A DNA stretch of 64,000 nucleotides, taken from the NCBI RefSeq assembly GCF_002078875.1, contig NC_034421.1:1960917-2024916 (forward strand), in the 5' to 3' direction. A program made the position numbers and the translations under genes. Every line of letters begins with the position of its first letter. The first letter of the stretch is position 1. Below are positions 24,275 to 37,700 of the stretch, in pieces. The notes beneath the pieces were generated by a model, which saw nothing but the letters and a program-made list of their open reading frames with translations, did no database searches and was not told the DNA's origin. The DNA comes from Numida meleagris. Its lineage: Eukaryota > Chordata > Aves > Galliformes > Numididae.

Positions 24275-24396
24275 TCCGGAGATGCCCAAGGCCAGGCTGG
24301 ATGGGGCCCTGGGCAGCCCAATCTAGTGAGTGGCACTGCATGGCAGGGAGGATGGAACTGGGTGGTCTTTAAAGTCTCCTCCAACCCAAGCCATCC
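24275..24396 (+). mobile_element. CR1 retroposon fragment, 3' part
   Basis: The stretch reads GATGCCCAAGGCCAGGCTGG, then a GGGGCCCTGGGCAGCC block, and ends with TCCTCCAACCCAAGCCATCC. This is the order found just before the 3' end of bird CR1 LINE elements. It is short and 5'-truncated, as CR1 copies usually are, and has lost the ATTCTATG tail. It carries no reverse transcriptase frame. Confidence 0.85.
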
Positions 24397-27300
24397 TTTA
24401 CCCACATGCCAGAGGCTACAGCTCCCACACGCAACCCCCATAGAGCAAGGGACACCTTGTAGGAACCCATCTCCCCCAAGCTGCTCTTTGCGTTGGGATG
24501 CCATCTCCAGATTCACCTCTGCAAGGCAAAACAGAAAGCAAGGCAACACTCCAGCCAGGAAGTTGGGGGCTTGAGGATGCTTTTTCCCTAGGAGAAATTT
24601 GAATTTTAACTCTATGCAAATCCAGCAGTTTTGCAGCATCGTTCTCCTCAGCAGGAATAGCATGGAGATTTCAGGGCCACTTACTTGTTAAGAAGAGAGA
24701 AGTTCTCTGTCCATCCATCCAAAGTGCTGTCAAACTGCGATATTAATCAGAAACTAATGGTTTTGGCAAGCCATTGTGTCAAGAAACAAAAGCAAACCTG
24801 GCCATTGAGGGAAAGCGGTGAGGGAAGCGCACCAGAAAAGAAGACAATGGGGACGTTCTGTAGTAACCACAAAACCCCTAGTTTTCTGCCATATTCTGTT
24901 TTCCATAAATACTGGCCTCTCTTTAATGTAGAGCAGCCAAGAGTGGCTTATATGAATTCAGCCTCCCTAACTAAGAGCTTTAATCAAGTATAAATAAAAT
25001 TACCATGACAGACAATAATAAATATAAATTAACTGTGCTGAGGTACACTCTAGGACATTTCAACAAACTAGAAAACCATGAAAGGCCACTGAAAGGCAGA
25101 TTTTTCCAGGCAAGCAACCACCGTCTCATTAGGTGTAGTGAGCAGCATACAGAGAACACAGGAAGGATGGAGCCTGATTTACGGCATCCAACACATTGAG
25201 AATTGAACCCAAGGACTGCTTAAAATACTTGTGATTTTGCTCCAGTCTTTCCTCCCAGGTCAACACCTTCTCCACATTTTGGGTTTGTTCCATTTGTCAT
25301 CTGAGAATGCAGGATGGATTGGGACATACTGAACAATATTTTCCCCATACATCCAGATAGGTGAAAACAACATTCTCATAAAAAGAAGCTGAAATTGTCA
25401 CATAATGACTTAAATCCAGGAGGTGAGACATACATCAAATACAATGAGATTGGCAGTGAGATCCAAAGGGCAGGAACGTCTGAGGGTGTGAACGAAGCAG
25501 GATGCTGCAGAGAGATCGTGAAGTTCCCACGCCCTGAACCTTGGTTGGCAAAGGAGCTTTCTGAGAAAGCACCAGGGGATGAAAGTCTGCTAGGAAAGAG
25601 CACCTCATCTTCAGCTTTGAATAACACGGTGTCAGGGACTTGCTTCCAAAGTGCAGAATCAATAGGGACAGGGCCCACGCACCAGACCTCCAGGCAGCAG
25701 AACTGGTCATACAATGCTGAAAGAAGGGAATTCGGTTTCCTGAGCAGCTTTGAAATATGGTGTTCCATCTGATTTTTTAACATAAGTAATTTGGAACTGA
25801 AAAAAAATATCTAAAATTCCACTTCAAACATTCCAAGCAGAAATCAACATGATATATTTAATTTCCACTATTCCTCCCTCCTTGAAGCACAAGCATGTTT
25901 AGATCCATCTCTAAATAGAAGTTCCAGCAAAAAAATGTTGGAATCGAAGCAAAGTAAATCTTCGTCTTGAGAACGCCGCAAAGCAAAGGTTAGAGCATGG
26001 TGAATTACTGTTTTGAATTATTGTTATTAGCCATCATCTTCTCTTGGCTGAAGCACCTGAGAAATCTGCCTTAATTTACAAGCCTGTCAGAATGACTCAC
26101 GTCCACGTTTTTTTTCCTTTTTGCTCATTAAATATTTCACCACAGACATTCCCCCAGTTCACATCTCAACACCTCACCAGTCCTGACCCTGTTTAACTTG
26201 TGAGAGCTGAATCCTTCCTAGCGGGGATGGTGGGAGGCCGGAGACACACCAAGTAAACAGCGCCTGTAACATTACCCCACATTGATACATTATTTTAACT
26301 CTCCCACCGTGCCAGGGAACTTCTCAAAGTGCACGACCTTGGTAATGAGATGCTTTGGTGCCCTGCCAGATGCAAACAGGGAGCTGAAAGTCAAGCCATG
26401 GTTTCAACGCTGATTTTTTAATTGATAAAATTGTTATTTCTTGCTTTTCATGGCATTGAACTTGCAGTGTTTGCTTAACATACTTAAACACACCAATATT
26501 AATGTGTATTAACATGTGTTTTTACAGAAAAAAACAGGGTGAACTATGCTGAAGGAAAGGTGCTGGAGTCACACTGCTGAAGTTCAGCTCTTGAAGAGGA
26601 AAGTCCTGATGTTATTTCAGCTGGAACAGCTGCTGGGTTCACCACTGGCAGCTTCCCTTGCTGAGAGCAGCACCCACTCGATGGCCCTGAGATGCTCCCA
26701 GTAACACTGCCAGTAATTTCAAGGGACATTTTTCTACCTGCCCAAGCTGAGAAACCATCATGAAGTTCAACCACCACCAGCACACCCTACACAAAGCCCA
26801 GCCCAGAGACAGCTCTCTGCAGCCTGGAGATGGAGCCGGCTCTCTCATGACCATGTATAGAAAGGGAAATTGTGCTGTTTCCATTGACTGCTCGGTAAGA
26901 CCATACGCGCTTTGGGATCTGGCAGCTGGAGATCTCCACTCTCCCAACAATGGAACAACCAAAAAAAAAAAAAAAAAAAAAAAGCTTGTAGTAAAAAATC
27001 CCATCAGAGTGACGGAGTGAAGCTCAGCCCGCACACAGGAGGCCAAGCCGTGGAGCGCTCCCAAGTTTTTCCATGTCCATGTGCCAAAGTCTGTGTTGGC
27101 CTCATGGACTTTTTCTTGCTCATGAGCGCAGTTCAAAAGAGTGAGTCTTGCTGTGATTAAAGCCCTATTATCTTCTGAGGAGGGTTGTCGCAGGCTTTCT
27201 CGGTGAATGATGGTGTTTTCTGGCTGTTATGAGTGCTCAGACGGTTCCACAATTCGCAAAATAAAAGAAAAACATTCAATCCCCATCCCCAACTTTGGGG

Positions 27301-27688
27301 GTGGGGGGCTGATTTGGGCAGAAGCACAGTTGCTTGTTGGCAGAAGTTATAACATGATGTGAATCATAAAAAAGGCACCAGGGTCAGCAGACAAGGGGGA
27401 GGTGAGGGCAGCGGAGCGACTTTGGGGTCCAACAGCTGTGTGCTGGGAGGGGTGAGCTGCCTGCTGGGCCTCATTTTCCTCATAGGGTCTCCTTTTGCTC
27501 CCTTGTACTTATAACCATCCACGCACAGATATTAGCCTAAAGGATGGAAGGGTTTAGACCATCGCAGTCCGGTCATTTTTCAGACGGGTCAGTTGCTATT
27601 TTTTGAATGAAAAGAAAACACAGGGCAAAAACTAATCTGAAATCTTTTCAGTCAAAAAGAAAAAGAAAAAAAGTAAGGGAATAATTTT
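24397..27688. other. Gene-free flank between two CR1 copies
   Basis: No exon or RNA gene was recognised. An AT-rich part at about 25900-26530 contains TAAT-type cores and some CpGs and could be regulatory. A 23-base A run lies at 26961-26983. Frames open on both strands at 25376-25783 mirror each other and match nothing known. Confidence 0.5.
26961..26983. repeat. Poly(A) run, 23 bases
   Basis: An uninterrupted A homopolymer, preceded by AACAACC and followed by GCTTG. No retroposed gene copy was recognised upstream of it, so it is treated as a simple repeat. Confidence 0.9.
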
Positions 27689-28062
27689 CATAGAATCATA
27701 GAGTTGCTTGAGTTGGAAGAGACGCTCAAAGGTCATCTAGTCCAACTGCCCTGCACTGAGCAGGGACACCCGCAGCTCCATCAGTGCTCAGAGCCCCATT
27801 CAGCCTGACCTCCATGGGGACAGGGACGGGGCACCACCACCTCTCTGGGCACCCAGTGCCTCACTGCCCTCATTGTAAACAACTTTTTCCTTATATCTCA
27901 TCTAAATCTGCCTTCTTTTAGTTTGAAACCTTTTCCCCTTGTCCTACCACACAAACCCTGCTGAAGAGTCTGTCCCCTTCTTACTTATGGCCCCTCCAAT
28001 ACTGAAGGCTGCTCTCAAGTCTCCTGGGAGCCCACTCTTCTCCAGGCTGCACAGCCCCAGAT
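27689..28062 (-). mobile_element. CR1 retroposon fragment, about 370 bases
   Basis: On the plus strand it begins CATAGAATCATAGAG, the reverse complement of the CR1 tail (ATTCTATG-type repeats). It continues through GGTCATCTAGTCCAACTGCC, a CAGAGCCCCATTCAGCCTGACC segment, the TTTCCTTATATCTCATCTAAATC segment and CTTCTCCAGGCTGCACAGCCCCAG. This is the longest and best-preserved CR1 copy here. It is 5'-truncated and non-coding. It is followed by a small TTAATGAAT repeat (28064-28095). Confidence 0.95.
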
Positions 28063-31000
28063 CCTTAATGAATTTTAATGAATTAATGAATTTCAAAATA
28101 GATTGTTTCAATGTTTCTTACATGAAACATTTTATTCTGAAAAAAACTTTACTGTTCTTGTTTTTGATGCCTCCCGAAGTTCAACTCTTTGACTTCTTGT
28201 TTTGCAAACAGTGGTTTTCTTTTCATAAAAATCACTTCTCAAGCCCTTAGAAGGATAAACAGCCTGAAAATGAAAGGCTGAAATGACTGCATTTTAAGTC
28301 AAACAAAAACATATCTGGTTAACCAAAATGAAAAATTTGTTTTTTCCCTGTTGGGCCTCAGAAGCACCACAGGTCCTTCACACCCCCACGTCTACCCGTC
28401 AGTGGCTCTCCTCCCACATGCTGAACTCTTTATAGGGCAGGAGGGCAGGCGCTGAGCTGTTTGGCAGCAGGGGACAGGCTGTTCCCATGGTGGTGGGAAC
28501 GTGGCAGCCCAGCTCGGCTGGTGCCTGGAGGATCTCTTTGTTCAGGAAAAGGACAGGCGGCCCCAGCTTGGTTTGCTCTGAATTAAGCCAAGGATGACAC
28601 AGCCAAGATTCCCAGTGACATCCCTTGCAACGGAGGGGAGGAGGAGGCTGCCTCAAAATGGGGCTCATTGCAGTGGGCTGGATGCAGAAATACGCTTTGT
28701 ATGTTGTCTACATAAAATACTCCCCTGAGGGTTTCCTCCACTCATAAGCAAGTTGTAGTCAACACACTCATTGCTGTCTAAACATGATTCGTCTCTGTTG
28801 GTGCTGCTTTCTCAACTGGGTCAGCTGAAAGTTGCCATAAGTGCCTCACAGCCTGCTCATTCCTGTAAGTGGGCTGTGAAGGGGATGGAGGGTGATGAAG
28901 CATAAACACTACATTGGGATGGACTCAGTTCCCACTCAGAAAAGACCCCCAAGGAATCACGAAATGGTGCTTTGTGAATAGGGCAAACAGGAGAGGCATT
29001 AGAGAGTATCAGACATTAGGTAGTTTTGTTCTCAGACCTAATCCATAGCACAGGAAAATATGAGCCACGATCCCTGCTCTTATCCTCGCTCTCAACACAG
29101 GTCCTTTGCCACGGGAAGGGGAGACGAGCAAGACTGGCACCCCAGCTTAAATCCTTGAAACCTGGTTGGTTTAAATGGCTAAGGAAAGAGAGGTGAGATA
29201 GAGGCCAGTGTCAGCTGAAAGGAAAACTGAGGGCAGGTGTGCATGGCTCGGATGCTTGGTAACTACTTCTCTGCTCAAATGTGCTTGGTGGTTGTGGAGA
29301 AACCAGACCTGGTTGTAAACGGGTAAGAGAGTCCAAGCGGGACACACACTGCAGAGGATTTCCCAACCCACTGACTACAACAGTGAGCAGACTTGTGAAA
29401 TAACCCAAATACAGGCTTTGGAAGCTTAAATGTAGTCCTGTGGGCTCCCAGCAGTAGTAAGGCACCTGGCTTCCCTTCTCCTCTCTGCAAATCTCTACTA
29501 CGTGTGTTTTAAGGAGATGCAAAGTAGCGCTAAAGCTCAGCAGACAGCTGCCAGGAGAATTGCCCTGCGGTCTGTCCCAGCAGGTTCCCTTCCATCCCAC
29601 GTCTTGCTATCCAAACAGCAGAGCACAGCATTGCGTGTCATGGGGTTACAGCTCTCCAGCATGATGGCAAGTCCCCATAACCGGAGGGGTTAACGGGGAC
29701 AGCTGCTCACTGTGCCCCCTGCATCCTCAGGGACAGGAAACACGTTTTGTTGTTGGAATGCCCATGGCGTTGCTGGTTAGAGGGGGATTACCAGATGGTC
29801 ACCTTTAAATATCCTGGAGAGCAGTTCATAGGTGACAATTCAGAATGAAGAAGTTACTGCTGTGGCAGCTGCAGGAGCCTTTTGTCAGATTTCGCCACTT
29901 GGTGGCAATAGTAGTAAAGGTTTGAGACAAAAGATTTTTCTGGAAGCTCCCAAGCCATTCAAACTATAAACCAGGCTGCATTTCAGTCTACCTTGTGGCA
30001 TAATATAGCTCTATTTTTCTGTCTGGAGAGATCAGCTGTCACAGCTACCTTATTAGAAACTGTGTCCACTTCTCATCCTCACGTATCCGTGAGAACTGCA
30101 GATGATTCCAAGATTTCTTTGAATATCTTTTTTTTTTTCCCTTCTACCATCTCCAAAATGTATAATTGCAGCTTCTGCGAAATGTTAATGCACAGAAGGT
30201 TGTATTCTCACGACTGAGAAAATTGCAACATGCAAGTTTGCTTTAGCAAATGAGGGAGACTTCCAAGCACAAGAGTTGCCCACATGTTCCAGTAAGGTCA
30301 GATATTTCCCTACCAGTTTGATTGCCAGCAGAAAAAATAAAATTAAAAAAAAAATATGACTTCATCCCCAAAGTGGTGCTCTGCCATCCATTTCTCCCAA
30401 AACAGGAAAGGAGAATAAATCCAGAGTCAGTTGCTAGTGGAGACTGACCAATATTGCAACATCCCTTCAGCAGGTACAAATGAGCTCCTGTTATCTGCGT
30501 GCAGAAAAATGAATGCAGTGCCGAAGTTCCCCCTCCCGTGGGGCAGAGCAGGGTCACCTGTTTGCACCACCACGGTGTGCTGGTTTTGCTGGGGGACAGA
30601 AGCAGCGAGGAACAGGGTGCAGGTGGTATTTTGGGCAGCCAAATAATGATGCGCATTGTATTGCTTCCGAGAGCCTTGTGTCCCATAGATGGGGACACCA
30701 CGGCCATGGCAAAGGGCTGCAAGAGTGCTGGTACATCCATTATGGCATGAGGTGAAGCACAAAGCTGGATCGCCTCTCTCGTGCAGGAATTACAACGCAA
30801 CTGCACACACACCAGAGTTAACACCCCATTCCCCTGGGAAGTGCCGGGGATTTATGGCCCTCCTGAAGCCCCATGCAGCGCTGTCTGGATCAGCAGCGGC
30901 ATTTCCTGGAGCACCTGTGTTTTTCTTGGAGGTCTCTCATCTCTGTGCCTACCAGACCTGATGTTGCTTATCTTTGGCAATTAGATCAGCTCATATCTGC

Positions 31001-31679
31001 TGGACTGGAAGGAATGATATAAAAACATACCATCCTACACCATCTCGAGTGACCTGCCGGGAAGCAGTTTATTTATATGTTCCAGGCACTCTATTTACTG
31101 CACGAGTAGACAGGTGCAGATTTAGCAGGGAAGCCCCCATAAAGCACTGGAACCCTCCTGTCACCCAGTCTCATTTGTGGCAGGAGTAGCACACTGCTGT
31201 GTCACTGAGGCCTGGCCTCTTTGGCCACTCTTTTGATGAAGGCCGCACACATCCTGGCTAGCAAGATGTGGCTGTCACACTCTTATTGGCATCAACACCT
31301 AGGAGTATCTAAGGTGAAATGAGATGTCACCTGAGTCAGGCTTTTTAAAATAGCAATTGAATAAAAACCAAGGCCAACGGTCAGGTGGAGCAAGACTGTC
31401 TATCAGTCCAACACCTTCTGCTGCCACTCCTTGGAAGCGAACACATGAAACCAACAGCCTAGATTGCGCCATCTCAAGATATCCACAGTGCATCGCTGTC
31501 CCCTGATGCATCACACCTGTCCAAACCTCCACACTGTGCTGTTACTTCCCCATGCAGCCTTCAACAGCCACTGTGAAGCACAGTAATATCACTGAAGTCC
31601 ATAGGACCATGGCCATTCAACCTCAGCTGAGTGCTTGGTCCAAGCATCCGTGGTGGCATCAGCTCACACAAAGCCCTCA
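28063..31679. other. Gene-free flank
   Basis: No exon, RNA gene or transposon was recognised. The stretch includes moderately GC-rich parts (28380-28660, 30520-30760) whose open frames overlap on both strands and look like composition effects. A CTCF-like site lies at 29895-29908. Confidence 0.5.
29895..29908 (+). promoter_or_regulatory. CTCF-like site
   Basis: CCACTTGGTGGCAA differs little from the CTCF core CCAC-N-AGGTGGCAG. The match was judged by eye without a weight matrix. If real it could act as an insulator or loop anchor in the FOXL3 downstream flank. Confidence 0.35.
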
Positions 31680-31771
31680 GAGAATCAGAGAATCATTAAG
31701 GTTGAAAAAAAGCACTAAGATCATCTAGTCTATGACCAGCCCATCACCACCATCCCACTAACCATGTTCTC
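31680..31771 (-). mobile_element. CR1 retroposon tail fragment
   Basis: The plus strand reads AGAGAATCAGAGAATCATTAAGG, then AAGATCATCTAGTC, then CCCATCACCACCATCCCACT and AACCATGTTC. This is the reverse complement of the 3' end of a bird CR1 subfamily. Only about 90 bases remain, with several substitutions. Confidence 0.88.
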
Positions 31772-34700
31772 CCTGCAGCTGTTGTGCCTGTGTGTGCAGC
31801 TCAGGCTGTCCCAAGCTCTGTTTTGGAGATAAAACTGTTTGCAGTTCGAATGTTTGATGCAAGATGATTCCAAGAAAGGAGCCATCAGTTAAATTGATCT
31901 CTATGTCTGAGTAGGAATCTTGGCTGAAATCTTTCCCCGTGAATCCAACAACAACAGCACATCAGTTACTCCAGTGGATTTCATTTCTCAACCCTTTAAC
32001 ATGTAATTCCTGGACAGATGCCCTAAACTGTACGAGAAAAAGCTCTGCTTCTGGCCACTTGAATTGCATAAGAGTGCATGCCTACTGCTAAACCATGTAC
32101 AACCAGTTATTTGTGCCGTGCTTGCCCCTGCCACAAAGCCTGCAGTCTCAAGGGGCCAGTATTTTTGTATTGGTTTTCCTAAACAATTAATATAAATCAC
32201 TCAGGAAAGACCAGAAAAGAATAGTGTTGGAATCTCTTACTGAAACTGCCTCATTTGAGCAGGTTAACAATTACTACACATGAAATAGTATGTCAGAGCT
32301 GAAACTCCGAGGTATGCCTGCAGGTTATGTGACTGCCTTTGGAACAAGACACAGGAACCTACTTGTCTTGGACACCTCTGGAGATGTCCCTTGCCTCAGA
32401 GGGTTTGGAGGCTTTCACCCTTGCTCAGGGCAGAACAAATCCCTCAGTATTGTTCTAATATTTGTGCCTTTAAATGAATTATCTTTTTTTTTTTTTTTTT
32501 TAACCCAAGGTCTGTGAATATGCTGAAGAGCATAAATGGAAGCTGTTCAAATAGAAGAAATCAATAAGGCAATTTAATGGCTTTATATCGCGTGTTTACA
32601 GGTAATTGATATTCGATTTGTCCTTTAGGCAACTGAACAACACACCTAGGAAGTTGTAGAGAATGTGGAGTCACTGTCCCTGTTATGCTACAGCACTAAC
32701 TTATTTATTTATTTAATGCACTGAAATAGTTTATGCTTCAGTATGACACTCATATGAGCAACAGTTCCCGGGAATTTTGTCTTACAGACCTTCAAAGTGC
32801 GTACCGGTGCCGTGAGTCAGCAGTGTGTGCCCTTTGTGTATCCTGACCAACAGGCAAAGGCCGCACAGCCTCACGCTGCCCGCACCTGAAGCTGTCCTTA
32901 ACCATCGTCCTTTAGGTGCGTGTCACTGAAATCAGGCCTGTCAGATGTTTTATTGGCATAAATGTCATTAGGCCTGCTGTTAGGCTGCTTTGCAAATGTT
33001 ACTTCTGGTCTTTCATTAGACAGAAGTGACTCTTTCCAAAAGATTTCCCTTTTCATACATCAAATAGTGTTCAGCAAAAACCAGTCTTCAGTTCTAGGGC
33101 CTCTCCCAGCATGCAAGGCCTTAATGAACAACTTGTCTGATTGGCCATTCTTTGGCATTTCATTGGCCTTTCTTTGGGCATTTTGCTTAGTTCTGTTCTT
33201 GCCTCAGCTGCATTAGACAGCAAGTATTTCGGGCAGCAGGAAACTTTCAGATCTATTGGAACTTCCTTCTTGTAAATACACAGAGTTAACATAGTGATAA
33301 AAGGGTACAGGAGGGTCAGGCTGACACCAGTAGCACACAGTGCCCGGTTATTCCCATTGTTGGTAGCTGGTGTCCCAGCCAATTCCTGTGGGGACAAGGG
33401 GACACAGCTGTGAAACCTATACTGGGACGGCGTTGCAGATAAACCTGATTACCATGTTTCCTCTGAACCACATCCGCTTGTTCACACGGCTGTAACTGAA
33501 TGCATGCCAGCGCACGCTGTTCTCTCCAAGTCTGTGATATCTTCTACCTCATGCCTTGTTCATGCAGAGCCCAGCTTCTCCAGCTGCTCCTCCTTGCTCC
33601 ATAAGAAGGGAGGAAGAAGCTGCTGAACACAGCCAAGCACGGCCCATAGTTCTGTTTTTTATCTTGCTTTTGAAGACTTGCTGCTTAATCTCTTTCTGAA
33701 TGGGAGCCAGTTCCAAGAAAGCAAGACGGCGAGGTCCTGAGGACAAGATGATGGATGGAGACATGGAGTTCACAGCACTTCGTTCAGCTCCTCGAGTTCT
33801 TTCTTTAGATAATGACAAAGTTAAATTGATCAATTTTAGAGCTCTATAACAGCAGGCTGTCTGTGGATTGACAAGACACGAAGTGCATTACCCACTTAGA
33901 TGTCATCAGGCTGACACAACACAGACTGTATTGGTACTTGCAATATCCAGTTCTAGGATATTTTTAATAAACCAATTAATTATCTCACAGATTACTTGTC
34001 TTGAATAACACTAGAATCATGGCTTACCTGTTCAGTGTGATCTTGTTTTTATTTTTAATATCATCGCTTACTAACTGGGACAATATTCAGGCATCCCCAG
34101 CTCCATGCCAAAGCACCCACTACTGTGAGCTGAAAATTCTGAGAAAAGGAGCAAATCCTTGGAGGTGAATTAGTGTAACTCCATTAAATGAATGGGGCTT
34201 TATTTACATCCAGGAAGCAAGTAGCTCCCTCCCTGGTTTCTGAATTAGTCCCACAGGTAAAGCAGCACATCTTGGATGAGTTAATTTGACTCACTTTGTT
34301 CCAATGTAAAAATGACCATGGAGAAATGGATAGTCATGCCCACCTACACTGAACTATGGACTCCAAAGATGATTTCCCTTTGGGTCTTTTCTCCAGCACA
34401 CCTTTCTACCAAATGTGAAATGAGGAAGCCAAGAAAGTAGCTGCCATGGGAGTGTACAGCCTTCACAACTTGAACAAAACTTACCCAACTGGAAAGCTGT
34501 GCGTTCTTCCAAAAGCAGATAATAGCCTCTCATTTTACAGACTAATGGCTTTTACCAAAATAGAGAAGGTTAGATTGCCTTCATTTATGCTATTTTTATA
34601 ATGTTTTAATTTCAATGAATAGAGGGTTCTGCCTCTCTGAAGTGTAAACAAGATCGGATTTGTGTCCATACTGGGTATCTATGTAGGTCAACAAAAATGT

Positions 34701-37700
34701 TAAATTACACTGCAAAGAGGTTGAGATTTTCATTGTAGAGGGCAGTGCTGAGCAAAGGGCATGCAGTGAGAGCTCTGTTTCACTGCATCAAACAAGCAAG
34801 CATCATTCTACTTCAGAACTGTATGGTGTTTCTCTCCAGAGTCTCAAAAATAATCCTCCAGAGGTGGTGAAGAAATGCAAGCTCCCATGGTCAACAGAGC
34901 AGTTTGTGAATGTGAGATTTCAAAGAAAAGACAAAGAAAAGGTCCTGAGATTCAGCAGCTAGAAATCTTGGAAACTACTTGCTCTTGAGGTAGACCAGTG
35001 GGAGGTAGAGCAGCGGGAGTTACTGGGAATATGGAGTGGACGAGGAATACTGAAGGAGCCTTGGTGCGAGTCAGAGTGGAGATCTTTGGTCTTGACTGAA
35101 AGCTCTGCAAACTGTGCTGTGAACTGTTTTGTTTGTACAAGTTTGTACAGCTTTTCATCTTAAAGTTGTCAATTCATTGCTTCCGGAAGAAGAAGCAATG
35201 GAGTGAAACTCTGATACTGTTTAACAAAGCAACCTGTATGTGTGAGTAAAGGTGAGGTCCTGGCTTTTAAGTTTGTTCCTGGTGTGCCAGGAAATCCAAG
35301 AAAAAGCAGCCTTTCCTGAGTCAGGGCTTGCTGCTGAATTTCCAGCCCTGATTTTGGAGGAGGGACTGCTGACCGTCCTGGGGCTGTTTTATAAAGATAT
35401 CCTGGTTGTAGAGGACATGTGTCATGATTCAGGCCAAGGCAAGCGAGGTGAGACCAAGACTTGCTGAAACACCAAGCCAGCACGATTCTGCTTATGGCTG
35501 AAACTGAAAAGAAGTGACACAGCGGATTAGGTGCAACCTTCACAAACTGAGAAGGTTTAAAATCAATATACAGAAATAGCAGCAGCAAATTCTGGCCCCT
35601 ATCACATCCACAAAATCCTAAAATCTGAAGCAGCGTTGTGAAGGCTGTTGAGAATATTGTCGAGGAACTTCTTTGGATCTGGTGGTCTCACCTTCCCATC
35701 ACACTTCACAGATCTCACACATTGAATTTGTAACCATGTAAAATCAATGCCTGAACTCAGTTCCCTCCTTTGTTCTCTTTCGGCCTTCCATGTAGAGCTG
35801 TACGGAATCCCTGAGTGTTTGCTTGTTCTTGTTTCTTGGTTTGTGTCTCTGATCATTTCATGAAACAATATTGAAATTCATGGGTGAGGTCAGAAAACAA
35901 AAATTTATATATTTCAGCAAACTGAAAAGGCAAATTAATTTTACAGATGGCTCTGAGATCAACAGAAGAGCTTGTTTGGGGCAAGTGTTAAACTTTGAGT
36001 TTGAGAAATTTGATTAAAAATTAATTTTTTACAGTTGTCATTAAGGATGGTGGCAAGTATTAAGATATTTATTCTGACTGAAAAATCAAAACATTCTGTT
36101 TTGAAGGATGCCTCTTCTGCTTGTTTATTTGCACCAGCAGGAACCATTCAGTAGAATTGTGGCAAATTCACAAAACGATTTCATGTCGCTGAATCTGTCT
36201 TTTTGCCAAAAAATAATAATAATAAAAAAGAGACAGCTAGAGCTGTTCCCATCTCTCCATCCAAACTATTACAGAAATTAGAGTGAAATGGTACTGATTA
36301 AGATGGGGGCGGGGGGCATCACCCTTGCAGTAACTCTATCCAAGGCAATGGATTTACACGAGAGCCAATTCTTGGCTCTTGATATTTACTAAGCCTATAG
36401 CCTTCAGCAGTTCATTTTCAGAACATTCTTCTTCAATGACACGAGGGGTGGAATACCACAGATAATGGCCCCAATGTTTATAAAAGACAAAAGAAGCAAG
36501 ATTTACTCAGACAACAACGTGAAGCCTGGGCAGCCCTGACCCAGAGAAATCAGAGATGTGGGTGCATATTGGCAGTAGGTCCGTGTGCTCTGCGGCCAGC
36601 TGATCAGGAGAGCAATATCAACACACGCCTGAAAGGGGCTGCCCTTTGCTTCCTCTCAGTCACCTCCACTTCTGATACTTTTTGTTTATTTGTTATGTCA
36701 GGTCCTTCAGCTATTCATTTCAGTGTACGTTAACCCACCTCCTAGAGGTTTCACCCCTTCATTTTGCCATCCTGTGGCAGCTCCTCTTCCCATGCAGCCA
36801 AGATAGGATATTCAGCAGCCAAACCTCATACATGGGAGTGAGAGATGTGAAAAGCCCATGAATCTTTCAGACAGGGGCATGTGTCCTTCCAAAGAGTGCA
36901 CGTGGTTCCAAAGGGGATGCAGAGGAATTAGCATTAAAATAAAGTGCTGGTTATGTGAATTAGAGAATACGCATAGCTGGAAAACACTCTCCCCCATAAA
37001 CTGGAAAATATCAGCTATTGTGGGCTCTTTGCCAAAAATTCAAATTCTCATGAACAAGCTCCTCTGAGCTCATCCGAAAATCCTCGTGAACTCTGCTGCC
37101 ATCCACCCATTAGGTTCAGGATGAAAAGAAAGCCTGGAAGCTGCAGAGACAGCAGAGGGCTGCCAGCCCTCCTGAATCTGAGCGTGGGACTCAGCTGAGC
37201 TCCTCTCAGCCCACGGAAAGCAGATGACATAATGCTTGGATTTGTCCTGTCCATCCCTTGTGTGGTAGGAGCAGAGGCAGGAGTCAGCTTGGTTTTCTTT
37301 GTGGGCTTTTATAGTACGAAAGGGGCTGGAGGAAGACTGGGTGTCCACATCCATTTATGCAAGTAAACCCAGACCCAAGGGGACAGACTCTTGAGCAGGG
37401 TCTGTTGTGGGCTGGGTGCAGGTCCTGGGGCCCTTCTCTTCCCCTTCCCAGCTTTTGGCAGAAGCAAGAGCTGGCAGCGTGCTTGAGAAGCACGTGGGCC
37501 ACGGCCGGATGATGTGAAAGCCTTCCCCAGGTCTTTCTGTCCTGCAGAGCGTGCTTTTATGTCAACCAGAAGGATGGGGCCCTGCTTATGTCTTGCCATG
37601 TGCCCCAGTATGGCCATAAAAAATGTGCTCTAGGTTTTATGTGCATTTCATTTTGGTTGGATACATTACCAGCTATACGTGCGTGGGGCACTACTTGTAG

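Noticed and set aside
24010..24663. Minus-strand open frame of 217 codons beginning with ATG
   Set aside because: It runs antisense through the CR1 fragment at 24275-24396, resembles no known protein, and has no promoter or splice context. Its length is explained by GC-rich composition.
25376..25783. Frames open on both strands over the same 400 bases
   Set aside because: Mirror-image frames without codon-use bias or domain; no splice sites of note.
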